Shown here piece by piece: positions 11,233-19,552 of a stretch of 58,889 nt of DNA. The notes beneath the pieces are model-generated. The model was given only the letters and a program-made list of their open reading frames with translations, was not told the origin of the DNA and made no database searches. The DNA is from CAHJWO01 sp964245885 (GTDB taxonomy: Bacteria; Verrucomicrobiota; Verrucomicrobiia; Chthoniobacterales; SZAS-18), in the NCBI GenBank assembly GCA_964245885.1, contig CAXTOX010000009.1, forward strand, positions 1 through 58,889, written 5' to 3'. The translations under genes and the position numbers were made by a program. How positions within the stretch are numbered: the stretch's first letter is position 1; every line of letters starts with the position of its first letter.

Positions 11233-11286
11233 CACGCAGTTCGCAGGATCTCTCGTGCCGACGCGCGAATTTGTGGCCGATGGCGG

Positions 11287-12288
11287 TCACAATCCCTTTT
11301 CGACCTTCTGCTCCTCCGGCCGCTCGACATGGCCACCGAAACCCTTCCGCATGGCGGACAGCATTTTTTCGGCGAACGTGTGTTGCTGTCGGGAGCGAAA
11401 GCGGGTGTAGAGCGCCGTGGAAAGCACGTCCGCCGGAATGCCTTCTTCGAGGGCAGCCTGGATGGTCCACCGGCCCTCGCCGGAATCTGCCACGAAGCCG
11501 CTGTATTCGCTGAGTTGCGGGCTTTCGATCAAGGCGTTGGCCGTCAGGTCGAGCAGCCACGAGGAAACCACGCTCCCGCGCCGCCAAAGCTCGGCGATTT
11601 CCGGCAGGTTGAGGTCGTAGCTCAGCCCGGCTTGCAGGTCGTGGTTGTTCGCTCCGCGCATGATGTCGAAACCTTCCGCGTAGGCCTGCATCAATCCGTA
11701 CTCGATCCCGTTGTGCACCATCTTGACGAAGTGCCCGGAACCGGGTCCTCCGCAGTACAGGTAACCGTTCTGGGCCGTGCGGTTGCTGTCGTCGCGGCCC
11801 GGGGTGGAGGGGATTTCACCTTTGCCAGGAGCCAGCGTGGCAAAGATCGGTTCGAGCCGCTTGGCCGCCTCCGGGTCACCGCCGTACATCAGGCAGTAAC
11901 CGCGGTCCACTCCCCAAATGCCGCCGCTGGTGCCGCAGTCCAGATAGCTGATGCCGGCGGGCTTCAGCGCCGCGGCGCGGCGCACGTCGTCTTTGTAGAA
12001 CGAGTTGCCGCCGTCGATGATCGTGTCGCCGGAGGCGAGCAGCTTGGAAAGCTCGACCACGCTGTCTTCCGTGGGCTGTCCGGCGGGCACCATGACCCAA
12101 ATTGCCCGCGGGGCGGACAACTTGCCGACCATGTCCTCAAGGGAGGATGCCCCGGTGGCACCTTCCTTTTCCAAGGCGGCCACGTTGTCCTGATTGTAGT
12201 CGAACACGACGCACTGGTGCTCGTTTTTGAGGAGGCGGCGCACCATGTTGGCACCCATCCGCCCGAGGCCGATCATTCCTAGCTGCAT
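11287..12288 (-). CDS. gnd: 6-phosphogluconate dehydrogenase, decarboxylating, short (NAD-type) form
   Basis: 333 residues from ATG 12288 (MQLGMIGLGRMGANMVRRLL). It oxidises and decarboxylates 6-phosphogluconate to ribulose 5-phosphate. The Rossmann motif GMIGLGRMG is at the very N-terminus. The substrate-binding segment is IIDGGNSFYKDD and GISYLDCGTSGGIWG, and the catalytic-lysine region is GSGHFVKMVHNGIEYG. The length (about 330 rather than 470 residues) places it in the shorter, usually NAD-preferring class. A longer open frame upstream is not supported because the family start matches MQLGMIG exactly. Confidence 0.95.
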   Translation of the reverse strand: MQLGMIGLGRMGANMVRRLLKNEHQCVVFDYNQDNVAALEKEGATGASSLEDMVGKLSAPRAIWVMVPAGQPTEDSVVELSKLLASGDTIIDGGNSFYKDDVRRAAALKPAGISYLDCGTSGGIWGVDRGYCLMYGGDPEAAKRLEPIFATLAPGKGEIPSTPGRDDSNRTAQNGYLYCGGPGSGHFVKMVHNGIEYGLMQAYAEGFDIMRGANNHDLQAGLSYDLNLPEIAELWRRGSVVSSWLLDLTANALIESPQLSEYSGFVADSGEGRWTIQAALEEGIPADVLSTALYTRFRSRQQHTFAEKMLSAMRKGFGGHVERPEEQKVEKGL

Positions 12289-12322
12289 GGTTGGAAAAAG
12301 GGAAGAGGTTGACGTTCCGACG

Positions 12323-12790
12323 CTAACCATGATCGTGCATCCATCGCCGCGTGCGTGCGTGCCGGTCGGCGAACATGAAGTGAAACTGCACCCGCCCGAG
12401 CGTCTCTCCAAACCATTTTCCCAGCCAGCCGCCGGGAAATAAGTATTCCACGTGGTCGGTCATCAACGTGCGGCCCGGGGCGAGGGCACGAAACTCGTGG
12501 TGGTGCCGCCAGAAGGCGAACGGGCTTTTCAGCGCCTCGTCAACCAACCGGCCAGGCTCATCCACTTCCTTCCAGACGCCGTGCCAGCGCATCGGCAGCA
12601 GTCCGAGAAAACGGATGGCGATTAGGAAATCGGCCCCGGGGCGCGGGTTCTCATCCCCTCGCTCGACTTCGACTTTTTGCCAGCGCGGGGAAATCTTGCC
12701 GACGTTGTGCGGGTTGCCGTGGAAAGCGAACACCGTTTCGACCGACGCTTCCAACTCGACAGAGCGCCGATAGTAGCAGGGTGCTGGCAT
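12323..12790 (-). CDS. SRPBCC-family protein
   Basis: 155 residues starting MPAPCYYRRSVELEASVETV. The layout is that of a START/SRPBCC lipid- or hydrophobic-ligand-binding fold: an initial beta strand with VELEASVETVFAFHGNP, a central WHGVWKEVDEPGRLVDEAL, and the C-terminal helix GKWFGETLGRVQFHFMFADR. The WRHHHEFRALAPGRTLMTDHVEY segment is typical of proteins related to CDP-paratose-epimerase-associated SRPBCC domains. It is 34 bp upstream of gnd on the same strand and could share its transcript. The ligand is unknown. Confidence 0.75.
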   Translation of the reverse strand: MPAPCYYRRSVELEASVETVFAFHGNPHNVGKISPRWQKVEVERGDENPRPGADFLIAIRFLGLLPMRWHGVWKEVDEPGRLVDEALKSPFAFWRHHHEFRALAPGRTLMTDHVEYLFPGGWLGKWFGETLGRVQFHFMFADRHARTRRWMHDHG

Positions 12791-12852
12791 GGTGGGGTGA
12801 CTAACGGCCGCGCATCAAGGGACCACGACGCGACGGACCACCAGGACAGATG

Positions 12853-14661
12853 TTATTGCTCAGGCAGTCGCGGCTCGCCGGGCGAGTGCTCGGCTGTCAG
12901 GTGCGTCTCCACCTCCGTGGCTTCGGCGAGTGGCCCGGTTGAGTTCAGAGTCGCTTCGGCCACCGTGGGCTCGACCGGTTCTTCCGGAGGCGTTTCGGCT
13001 GGCGAAGAAGCGTCCTCCGCTCCGGTCACAACGTTCGCGGGGTCGGCTCCGATATCGTCCGCCGTCTTTTCGGTTGGCGATTTGGTCGGGGATGCAGGTC
13101 CCTCTTTCGCCTTGGGCGGCAGTGGCAAATCGAACGTCCCGTTGTGGAACTCGATGATATGGCCGGATTGCACCAGAAACCGGAGGTCCGCAGCCAGGGT
13201 AGCCTTCGCTTTTGTCGCCGCATCGTCCGTGGCAGGCTGCGTTTGCTCGACGGGCACGGTCGTCGCTGGGGATGCATCGCCAACCGCCATCTCGGCTGCC
13301 GCAGGCGCTTCCGCTTGCACGGGCAACGCGTCGGCTGCCGCGGGCGCTTCCGCTTTCGGCATCGGCACCGAGTTCCCGCCTCTGGCTTGCTTGGCGAGCA
13401 GTGACTCGGCGATAATCTTGCGGGTGCAAAGAGGCGACTTGCCGATGATGTCCAGGATTGCCGCGACGTTCTCTGACACGGCACCTCCCGCCGCCACGAA
13501 CGGGGTCGGCCGCGCCAGCGACACGTAGACCACCCGCTTGCGGTGCTTGAAGATGTGCAGGCCCGCGTTTTGCAGACCCTCGCGCAGGAGTTGTACGAAT
13601 TGAACCGGATAGCGCAGTTCCGTGTCGTGAGCCTGACGGATCGCCTGCATCATCGCCGCCTCGGGCAGGTTGCGAGCGACCGAGCCATGCACTCGGCGGA
13701 CGGTTCCGCTCTGCGCCAAGCCGTCAAAATAATGCTGCCGGAAGTGCGCCCGCGCGTCGGCGGGCGTGTTCAACGTCGTCGGAGGCTCGCCTTCCTTGGT
13801 GACAATCGTGGTCACGGTGCGGGCTTCTTCCTTCCAGCGTTCCACGAGCGCGGGATCACTGACGATCTCGACGTTGCGCCGGTAGTCCTCGAACGACATG
13901 CGCCGGCTGAAGCGGCTCTCGTACAGCGCCCGCAACGCCGGTTGAAAACCGTGGTGGTTGGTCGGGCCGAGCAACGTCCCCGTGGAGCGTTCGCGCGCCA
14001 CGTTGGCGAAGTTCCCCTTCAGAGGCTCCTTTTGGACGGTCTGCTCGGCATAATACTGCTCGCGGGAAACGTCGAAGGCGATCCGCTCCAGAGTCGCGCG
14101 ATCCAGCGTGACCGGCCCCTCGTCGCCGAGCTGGTAGAGCGTCGTGCCGCTCTGCGCCGCGGCGGGTTCCACCGTGAACTGCACCCAATGACGGGCCGGT
14201 TCCTGGAGGAACATCCGCGCCAGGCTGAACAGCGGGTAGGCGAGGTGCGTGGACCGGATCTGCTTGATGATGCTCGCCAGGCAGCGGTCGTCCGGCTGAA
14301 AAATGACCCGCACAGGTGCGGGAGGGGCCGGGCGTACCGGTGGAGCCGCGTCGCGCGCGAAACGGTTTTCACCGGACCTCCCGTCTCGCCGGTCTCCGCC
14401 CCGCGCACCACCGGGACCGGGCGGGCGGGAGTCTCGTTGACGGTCGCCGCCACTGCGGGCATCGCGCCGATCCCGTCCGCCGCCGCCGCCGCCACCTCCC
14501 TGACCCGGCCGCGGGCCGCGCGAGGACGGACGGGTTTCCTGATCGGAAGGTCCCTGGTGGCTGGCATACTGTTTGGAAGGGGCAGGCGCACCCTCGCGCA
14601 TCCAGTCGGGAACCAGGCGCAGTTCATCAAGATTAATGGACGGGAAATCAGCTTCGTTCAT
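12853..14661 (-). CDS. Large conserved-looking unknown protein with Arg/Gly-rich linker and Ala/Pro-rich tail
   Basis: 602 residues from ATG 14661 (MNEADFPSINLDELRLVPDW). Three parts can be seen. Residues about 1-150 are a disordered, Arg/Gly/Asp-rich segment with RGG-like repeats. Residues about 150-450 form a globular core with readable segments RSTHLAYPLFSLARMFLQEP, LLGPTNHHGFQPALRALYES, RFSRRMSFEDYRRNVEIVSD, and RYPVQFVQLLREGLQNAGLH, followed by a wing-like IIGKSPLCTRKIIAESLLAK region. Residues about 450-602 are Ala/Pro/Glu-rich and low in complexity. There is no signal peptide or membrane helix. RGG-like tracts often bind RNA, so nucleic-acid binding is a reasonable guess but nothing more. 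It is divergent from acpP. Confidence 0.75.
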   Translation of the reverse strand: MNEADFPSINLDELRLVPDWMREGAPAPSKQYASHQGPSDQETRPSSRGPRPGQGGGGGGGGRDRRDARSGGDRQRDSRPPGPGGARGGDRRDGRSGENRFARDAAPPVRPAPPAPVRVIFQPDDRCLASIIKQIRSTHLAYPLFSLARMFLQEPARHWVQFTVEPAAAQSGTTLYQLGDEGPVTLDRATLERIAFDVSREQYYAEQTVQKEPLKGNFANVARERSTGTLLGPTNHHGFQPALRALYESRFSRRMSFEDYRRNVEIVSDPALVERWKEEARTVTTIVTKEGEPPTTLNTPADARAHFRQHYFDGLAQSGTVRRVHGSVARNLPEAAMMQAIRQAHDTELRYPVQFVQLLREGLQNAGLHIFKHRKRVVYVSLARPTPFVAAGGAVSENVAAILDIIGKSPLCTRKIIAESLLAKQARGGNSVPMPKAEAPAAADALPVQAEAPAAAEMAVGDASPATTVPVEQTQPATDDAATKAKATLAADLRFLVQSGHIIEFHNGTFDLPLPPKAKEGPASPTKSPTEKTADDIGADPANVVTGAEDASSPAETPPEEPVEPTVAEATLNSTGPLAEATEVETHLTAEHSPGEPRLPEQ

Positions 14662-14831
14662 AGCGGAGCAGCGGCGAAAGGAAGGCGGGGGGAACGAGGA
14701 AAACGTCGCCGCGCCGTGGACGCCGGGAATCACGGGGAAAGTACGAGTGCTGACCAACATCCCACGGGCGCACCTGCTCCGCAAGGGAAGGTCACACCCG
14801 GCGACGAAACACCGCCGCCAAATTTATTTAG

Positions 14832-14860
14832 TTGCGAAAAGGGAAGCCCGTCATTACAGA
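14832..14860 (+). promoter_or_regulatory. Possible sigma-70-type promoter for acpP
   Basis: In the AT-rich part of the divergent intergenic region, TTGCGA (14832-14837) and TACAGA (14855-14860) are separated by exactly 17 bp, 63 bp upstream of the acpP start. The match to the usual -35/-10 consensus is partial (4/6 and 3/6), so this is a weak prediction. Confidence 0.25.
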
Positions 14861-14922
14861 AAGCAGCGTCGGTGGCCTCGCTGTGCCCCCGTGATCGTCA
14901 TCGTAACCCACCACCCGTTTTT

Positions 14923-15171
14923 ATGTCAGACAAATCCGTCGAGGAAAAAGTGAAAGAAATCATCGTCGAGCAACTCGGCGTCACCCCTGAGCAGGTCACC
15001 CCGCAGGCGTCGTTCATCGAAGACCTCGGTGCGGACTCGCTCGACACCGTTGAACTCGTTATGGCCTTCGAGGAAACCTTCGGGGTGGAAGTGCCCGACG
15101 AGGATGCCGAGAAGCTGCTGACGGTTGGCGATGTCATCAAGTACATCGACAACAAGGCTCCCGGCAAATAG
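14923..15171 (+). CDS. acpP: Acyl carrier protein
   Basis: 82 residues from ATG 14923 (MSDKSVEEKVKEIIVEQLGV). It carries growing acyl chains on a 4'-phosphopantetheine arm in fatty-acid synthesis. The attachment site is Ser39 in EDLGADSLDTVELVMAFEE, and the acidic helix II and VPDEDAEKLLTVGDVIKYI are canonical. The size is standard. A longer open frame upstream has no sense in this family. The gene stands alone here rather than in a fab cluster; accA, also for fatty-acid synthesis, lies 1.7 kb downstream on the same strand. Confidence 0.97.
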   Translation: MSDKSVEEKVKEIIVEQLGVTPEQVTPQASFIEDLGADSLDTVELVMAFEETFGVEVPDEDAEKLLTVGDVIKYIDNKAPGK

Positions 15172-15183
15172 TCGCAGTCGCCC

Positions 15184-15219
15184 CGGTCCGGCGCGGCCAC
15201 CGAATTCCGCACCGGACCG
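15184..15219 (+). terminator. Hairpin downstream of acpP, terminator-like without a U-run
   Basis: CGGTCCGG (15184-15191) pairs perfectly with CCGGACCG (15212-15219), and an inner GCGG/CCGC extends the stem. It begins 12 bp after the acpP stop. The sequence after it is not T-rich, so termination may be weak or it may only protect the 3' end. Confidence 0.4.
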
Positions 15220-15299
15220 CTCTGTCAGACGGCTCGCGCCGTTTTCGCGCGCCAACTTTCGTTGGCATCGGCCGACGTTCTCCGATAGGTTCGGCGTTC

Positions 15300-15833
15300 A
15301 TGTTTACCGCCGACGATTTCCAGTACGCGCTGGAAAACACCCGCGTGCTCCTCGGTCCGCAGCGGCAGATCGCCACAGACGGCAGCACCCGTTTCCGGTT
15401 CCAGCTCCTGACCGAGTCCATGGACCGGGTCAACGAGGTTCACGTCCGTGACGGCACGATCCAGGCCGAGCGGCCGCAGATCCTTACCCCCGCGCACCAC
15501 GCGCAGCTTTTACTAGACGACTTCGGCGAGAAGGCCCGGGAGTTCGCCGAATGGCTGCGCCAGCCGGGCGGGCCGATGGCAGCGGTGCTCAAGTACGGCT
15601 TCCAGTTCCGCCGCTCCGAGATCAGCCAGCACGTCGTCCATGAACCTATCGAGGCCGTCGGCGAGAGGCTCTGCGCGCAGGTAGCGGCGTCGCACGGCGA
15701 CGAACCCCTCAGCGCGGTCCTGCGCGGCGTCGATGACGCCTGGGAGGTGTGTTTGTTGAAGTTCACGATGGATCTTGTGCAAGGCTCGGCGGCCTCGAAC
15801 GCCAACGATCTCCGCCGCCGCGGGTTGCTGTGA
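15300..15833 (+). CDS. Hypothetical protein (177 aa)
   Basis: 177 residues starting MFTADDFQYALENTRVLLGP. The first third looks beta-rich (TRFRFQLLTESMDRVNEVHV), the rest helical (LLLDDFGEKAREFAEWLRQP). The C-terminus contains SAVLRGVDDAWEVCLLKFTM and NDLRRRGLL. There is no signal peptide, membrane helix or known motif. It lies between acpP and the LysM protein on the same strand. It reads as a cytosolic conserved protein of unknown function. Confidence 0.68.
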   Translation: MFTADDFQYALENTRVLLGPQRQIATDGSTRFRFQLLTESMDRVNEVHVRDGTIQAERPQILTPAHHAQLLLDDFGEKAREFAEWLRQPGGPMAAVLKYGFQFRRSEISQHVVHEPIEAVGERLCAQVAASHGDEPLSAVLRGVDDAWEVCLLKFTMDLVQGSAASNANDLRRRGLL

Positions 15834-15869
15834 GATCGACCGCGTTCACGTCGCCCCTCCGCTGGTGCT

Positions 15870-16718
15870 ATGGTCAAACTGCTGAAGGCGCTCGTGATCC
15901 TGGGTCTGTTGACCCTGCTCGTCGGCGGCGGGGCGGGGGCGTATTACTTCCTGATCCAGCAGCCGAAGGAGCAGGACGAAAAAGAGGCGCATGCCGCCGC
16001 CCCTGCCGGCCAACCGACCCCCGACCCGAGCACGCCCGACTACGAGAAAATCCGGGACTTGCGCCGCAACCAGCAATACGCCGACGCGCATGCCGCCGCC
16101 GAGGCGTTTCTCATGCGCTTCCCGGACAGCGCGCACCGCGACGACGCGGAGACCATGCTCGGTGAGCTGAACGTCCTGGACCTGATGTCCAACGCGCCGG
16201 GTCCAGACAAGATCGACTACACCGTGCAACGCGGCGATGTCATCGACCGCGTCGCGCACAAGACCAAGTGCAACGAGGAGCTTCTTTTCCAAGCCAACGG
16301 ACTGGAACGCACCATGCTGCGCATCGGCCAGAAGCTGCGGGTTCCGCAGGTGGACTTTGCCGTGGAGGTCCACCTCAAGCAGCGCAAGGTCGTCGTGCTC
16401 AACCGCGGCCGGTTCTTCCGCTCGTACCTCATCGAGAACGGCAAACCGGTCGCCAAGAAGTTCCCGGACATCCACACCAAGGTGCAGGAAAAAGTGGCCA
16501 CGAAGGATGGACGCCGGGTCGCTTTCGGAGCGAAGGACTATCCCGGCAGTCTGCGCTCCCTCACGCTCGCCGGCCAACCCGGCTACACCATCAACGGGGA
16601 AGAGGAATCGCCCGACAAGCCGCCGAGCAGCAGCGGGATCGCGCTGAGCCAGTCGGACGCGGAGGAACTGCACACGCTGGTCAGCGTCGGGACGCCGGTC
16701 ACGATCAGCGCGGAGTGA
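15870..16718 (+). CDS. LysM + L,D-transpeptidase-like protein, catalytic residues replaced
   Basis: 282 residues. One N-terminal membrane helix (LLKALVILGLLTLLVGGGAG) anchors the protein with its body outside. A TPR-like segment (LRRNQQYADAHAAAEAFLMR) is followed by a LysM peptidoglycan-binding domain at about 115-160 (DYTVQRGDVIDRVAHKTKCN, LRIGQKLRVP) and a YkuD/L,D-transpeptidase-like fold at about 163-281. In active enzymes the site reads IHG followed by SHGCIRL. Here the matching segments are TING (Asn242) and SSSGIALS (residues 253-260): both His, the Cys and the Arg are lost, with Gly256 where the catalytic Cys should be. The flanking DAEELHTLVSVGTPVTI is well kept. It probably binds cell wall without cross-linking it. 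Confidence 0.82.
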   Translation: MVKLLKALVILGLLTLLVGGGAGAYYFLIQQPKEQDEKEAHAAAPAGQPTPDPSTPDYEKIRDLRRNQQYADAHAAAEAFLMRFPDSAHRDDAETMLGELNVLDLMSNAPGPDKIDYTVQRGDVIDRVAHKTKCNEELLFQANGLERTMLRIGQKLRVPQVDFAVEVHLKQRKVVVLNRGRFFRSYLIENGKPVAKKFPDIHTKVQEKVATKDGRRVAFGAKDYPGSLRSLTLAGQPGYTINGEEESPDKPPSSSGIALSQSDAEELHTLVSVGTPVTISAE

Positions 16719-16728
16719 TGTGGGATAT

Positions 16729-16839
16729 GAGATGTGGGATGCTTGGTCGCAAGGACCAACCCACCGGGCAACGTTCTGCTAAATGCTGGTCAATCCAGCT
16801 AAGCTCATCCGACATCCGACATCCGACATCCCACATCTC
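16729..16839. repeat. Intergenic inverted repeat with short tandem repeats
   Basis: A perfect 13-bp inverted repeat, gagatgtgggatg (16729-16741) and its complement (16827-16839), encloses 85 bp between the LysM gene and accA. Just before the left arm is another gatgtgggat, and before the right arm are three copies of a catccga heptamer. This could be a large stem-loop at the end of the upstream transcript or in the accA leader. Confidence 0.6.
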
Positions 16840-16889
16840 GCGGTTTGCATTTTTCCCGACCCGGCTTTCTGTTTGTCTCCGCCTTGACC

Positions 16890-17855
16890 ATGAATGTCAC
16901 CCCTCTGGACTTCGAAAAACCGATCCTCGAACTCGAAAAGAAGCTGGACGACTTCAAGCGTCACCTGCACGGGCAAGAAATCGACCTCGATCCGGAGGTC
17001 CGCCGGATCGCCGCACATCTGGCCAAGACCAAACAACAGGTTTACGCCAATCTGAGCGCGTGGGATCGTGTGAAAATCGCGCGCCATCCACAAAGACCTT
17101 ACGCCCTGGATTATTTACGGCTGTGCTTCACCGATTTCGTCGAACTGCACGGCGACAGGTTTTTCGGTGACGACCGGGCCATGCCGGGCGGACTGGCCAC
17201 GCTGGACGGCATCCGTTGCGTCGTTGTCGCGCACCAGAAGGGGCGTGACGTGAAGGAGAACATCCAGCGCAATTTCGGCAGCGCCCATCCGGAGGGCTAC
17301 CGTAAATCGTTGCGGATCATGCGGCTCGCGGAGAAGTTCGGTCTGCCGGTCGTGGCGCTCATCGACACGCCGGGCGCGTACCCGGGCGTGGGCGCGGAGG
17401 AGCGGCACATCGCCGAGGCCATCGCGGTGAACCTGCGGGAGATGATGCTCCTACGCACCCCGATCGTCGCCGTCGTCATCGGCGAGGGGGGGTCGGGCGG
17501 GGCGCTCGGCATCGGGGTCGCCGACCGTGTGTTGATGCTGGAAAACTCCTACTATTCGGTGATCAGCCCGGAGGGTGCCGCCGCCATCCTGTGGAAAAAC
17601 GGCGCGCACCGGGCCGCCGCCGCCGATGCCCTCAAGCTGGGGGCCATCGAACTGAAAGGCTTCGGCCTGGTCGACGAAGTGATCTCCGAGCCTGCCGGCG
17701 GTGCTCAGCACAACCATGAAGCCACCGCCGCAAGCCTGCGGACGGCGGTCGCCGCGAAGTTGCGCGAGTTGCGCGGCGTTCCCGCGGAAGAATTGCTGCG
17801 TAAGCGTTACCGGAAGTTCCGGGATTTCGGCCGGTTCAAGGAAAACGGGGTTTAG
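16890..17855 (+). CDS. accA: Acetyl-CoA carboxylase carboxyltransferase subunit alpha
   Basis: 321 residues from ATG 16890 (MNVTPLDFEKPILELEKKLD). With AccD it transfers CO2 from carboxybiotin to acetyl-CoA to make malonyl-CoA. Family landmarks are RPYALDYLRLCFTDFVELHG, DDRAMPGGLATLDG, QKGRDVKENIQRNFGSAHPE, LIDTPGAYPGVGAEERH, VIGEGGSGGALGIGVADRVL, and YYSVISPEGAAAILWK. The length is standard. An upstream in-frame ATG at 16845 lies inside the inverted-repeat tail and is unlikely. It is convergent with gspG. Confidence 0.96.
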   Translation: MNVTPLDFEKPILELEKKLDDFKRHLHGQEIDLDPEVRRIAAHLAKTKQQVYANLSAWDRVKIARHPQRPYALDYLRLCFTDFVELHGDRFFGDDRAMPGGLATLDGIRCVVVAHQKGRDVKENIQRNFGSAHPEGYRKSLRIMRLAEKFGLPVVALIDTPGAYPGVGAEERHIAEAIAVNLREMMLLRTPIVAVVIGEGGSGGALGIGVADRVLMLENSYYSVISPEGAAAILWKNGAHRAAAADALKLGAIELKGFGLVDEVISEPAGGAQHNHEATAASLRTAVAAKLRELRGVPAEELLRKRYRKFRDFGRFKENGV

Positions 17856-17894
17856 CGCCTCCGCCTGCCCCCACCTGCACCGGGCGCAGATTCG

Positions 17895-18326
17895 TTACTT
17901 CTTCCAGTTGCCTTGATCGTCGTCGGTGCCGTCGATCCCGTCTTTTCCCTTCGAGTAGAGATCGTACCCGTCCGGATTGTGCTTTCCGGGGCAGACGTAC
18001 ACGTAATCGTGTCCCCAGGGGTCTTTGGGCAAACGCTCCATCATCTGGTACCACTTACTCGGCTTGGGGTCAGTCGCGGGGATGGTGACCAGAGCTTGCA
18101 GGCCCTGCTCGGACGTTGGCAACTGATCGTCGGCCACCATCCGGTACGTCTGCAAAGCTCCGTTGTAGCTGACGAGATCCGCTTGGATCTTCGCATCTTG
18201 TCCGACCGCGAGCTTCTTACCGAAGACATAAAAGCCGGTGCTGAGCAGCAGCGAGATGATCGCCACCACCAACATGATCTCCAACAGGGTAAACGCGCGC
18301 TGGCGCAAAGAGTTACGGTGAGTCAT
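17895..18326 (-). CDS. gspG: Type II secretion major pseudopilin GspG
   Basis: 143 residues from ATG 18326. A short positive leader (MTHRNSLRQRA) precedes the type IV prepilin-like cleavage site and hydrophobic helix FTLLEIMLVVAIISLLLSTG, with Glu5 of the mature protein in place; the residue before cleavage is Ala rather than the usual Gly. The C-terminal part has the GspG features: LPTSEQGLQALVTIP, DPWGHDYVYVCPGKHN, and a Ca-binding-like DLYSKGKDGIDGTDDDQGNW. It overlaps the end of the preceding secreted-protein gene by 14 bp and lies downstream of gspF on the same strand, so the three form one unit. Confidence 0.93.
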   Translation of the reverse strand: MTHRNSLRQRAFTLLEIMLVVAIISLLLSTGFYVFGKKLAVGQDAKIQADLVSYNGALQTYRMVADDQLPTSEQGLQALVTIPATDPKPSKWYQMMERLPKDPWGHDYVYVCPGKHNPDGYDLYSKGKDGIDGTDDDQGNWKK

Positions 18327-19473
18327 AAGAGTCTGGAGTGGGTGCCAGGGCCGGCGACAGGATGTAATCGAGCTTCTCCCAACTGTACTTGAGCTGGATC
18401 TGCACCGAGCGGATCGCCACGGTGTCAGAACCTTTGGACAGAGCGAGCGTCAAGTTGTTCAATCCCGCCGCCAGGTCCTCGCCGGGGATCACCTTCTGCG
18501 CGTGGACCCAGCCCGTGTACCGGAAACCCATGTGCGCATCGCCCTCGTGCATCTCGCCGCGGTAGCCGGGATCGGCCAGGTCCGGCAAGTGGACCTCGGA
18601 AGCGACGCCCGGGGTCTGGTTGGCCGCGACCGTTGGGGAAGCCATCAGCGTCGCCCCGAGCACCTCGTAGCTGACGACCGCGACCAGCGGCTGGCGCTCC
18701 AGTTGGAACTCGAACTTCACCGCCGGGGTGCCGGCCGCCTTCAGCACGATGGCTTCCTCTCCCTGCAACCGCGCCGTGACCACGCCGTACAGGTAGCTGT
18801 CGTCCTGGCGGGTACGGGTGGACGACAAAATCTGGAAAGGCTCCCGGACGACCTCTTTCACCGGGAAGTCCGCCGGTTGCTGCACCTCGGTCTTTTCCAG
18901 CCACGTCAGGAACACGGCGCGCAACTGCGACCCGTCTCCCGGAGCGGCGAACTCCAGGTAATCGGCACCTTCCATCGGCACGGCGAGCGTGTCGGAAGAC
19001 GGCAGGCCGAGGCCCTGGCCCAGGGGCGCGGACCGCATTAACTCGTCGCCGAGTTCATTCCAGACGGACACGTGCGGCCGGCCGTTTCCTTCCTGATCCT
19101 GGTAGAACAGCCGCACTTGCAGGTCGCCCACACCAGCCGCCGGACGGTGCAAGCGCACGCGGTACACCGTTTCGTTGACGGGCGCGAGGGTTTGGTCAAC
19201 GGCGGTCAGCCCGGCGATGGTCGCCGACACCGTCTCGACGGCGGCCGCGTTCGCTTTGGCCGGCACGTACTCGAACGCTTCGATCCAGGCCGGCGCGGCC
19301 TGCGGCACGCTGTCCGGGGTCGCCGGGCGCAGATCGATCCAGGCGCTCAGGGGCGCGGGGCGGGGCTGCACCGTTTGTGCATCGAGGAACCGGGGCGTGA
19401 ACGACGCACTGCCCGCCGTCGCCGCGATGATCGCGAGGAGCCGCCGGGCGAACCGGGAACGGGCAGAAGCCAT
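18313..19473 (-). CDS. Secreted protein of unknown function in the gsp unit
   Basis: 386 residues from ATG 19473 (MASARSRFARRLLAIIAATA). A signal peptide is visible, with cleavage probably after FLDA. The mature part is beta-rich without Cys: APVNETVYRVRLHRPAAGVG, VSVWNELGDELMRSAPLGQG, and GFRYTGWVHAQKVIPGED. The C-terminus (VQIQLKYSWEKLDYI) ends 14 bp inside the gspG gene, implying translational coupling. I do not recognise the family. Its position between gspF and gspG suggests a periplasmic role in pseudopilus or secretion function, but this is inference from location. Confidence 0.75.
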   Translation of the reverse strand: MASARSRFARRLLAIIAATAGSASFTPRFLDAQTVQPRPAPLSAWIDLRPATPDSVPQAAPAWIEAFEYVPAKANAAAVETVSATIAGLTAVDQTLAPVNETVYRVRLHRPAAGVGDLQVRLFYQDQEGNGRPHVSVWNELGDELMRSAPLGQGLGLPSSDTLAVPMEGADYLEFAAPGDGSQLRAVFLTWLEKTEVQQPADFPVKEVVREPFQILSSTRTRQDDSYLYGVVTARLQGEEAIVLKAAGTPAVKFEFQLERQPLVAVVSYEVLGATLMASPTVAANQTPGVASEVHLPDLADPGYRGEMHEGDAHMGFRYTGWVHAQKVIPGEDLAAGLNNLTLALSKGSDTVAIRSVQIQLKYSWEKLDYILSPALAPTPDSYDSP

Positions 19474-19552
19474 AAAGGGAGATGGGCGCACGGGAAGTAC
19501 GGGGAGTCAGGCCGAATCCTATCCGGACCCGGCCGCGCCGACAAGCGAACAA

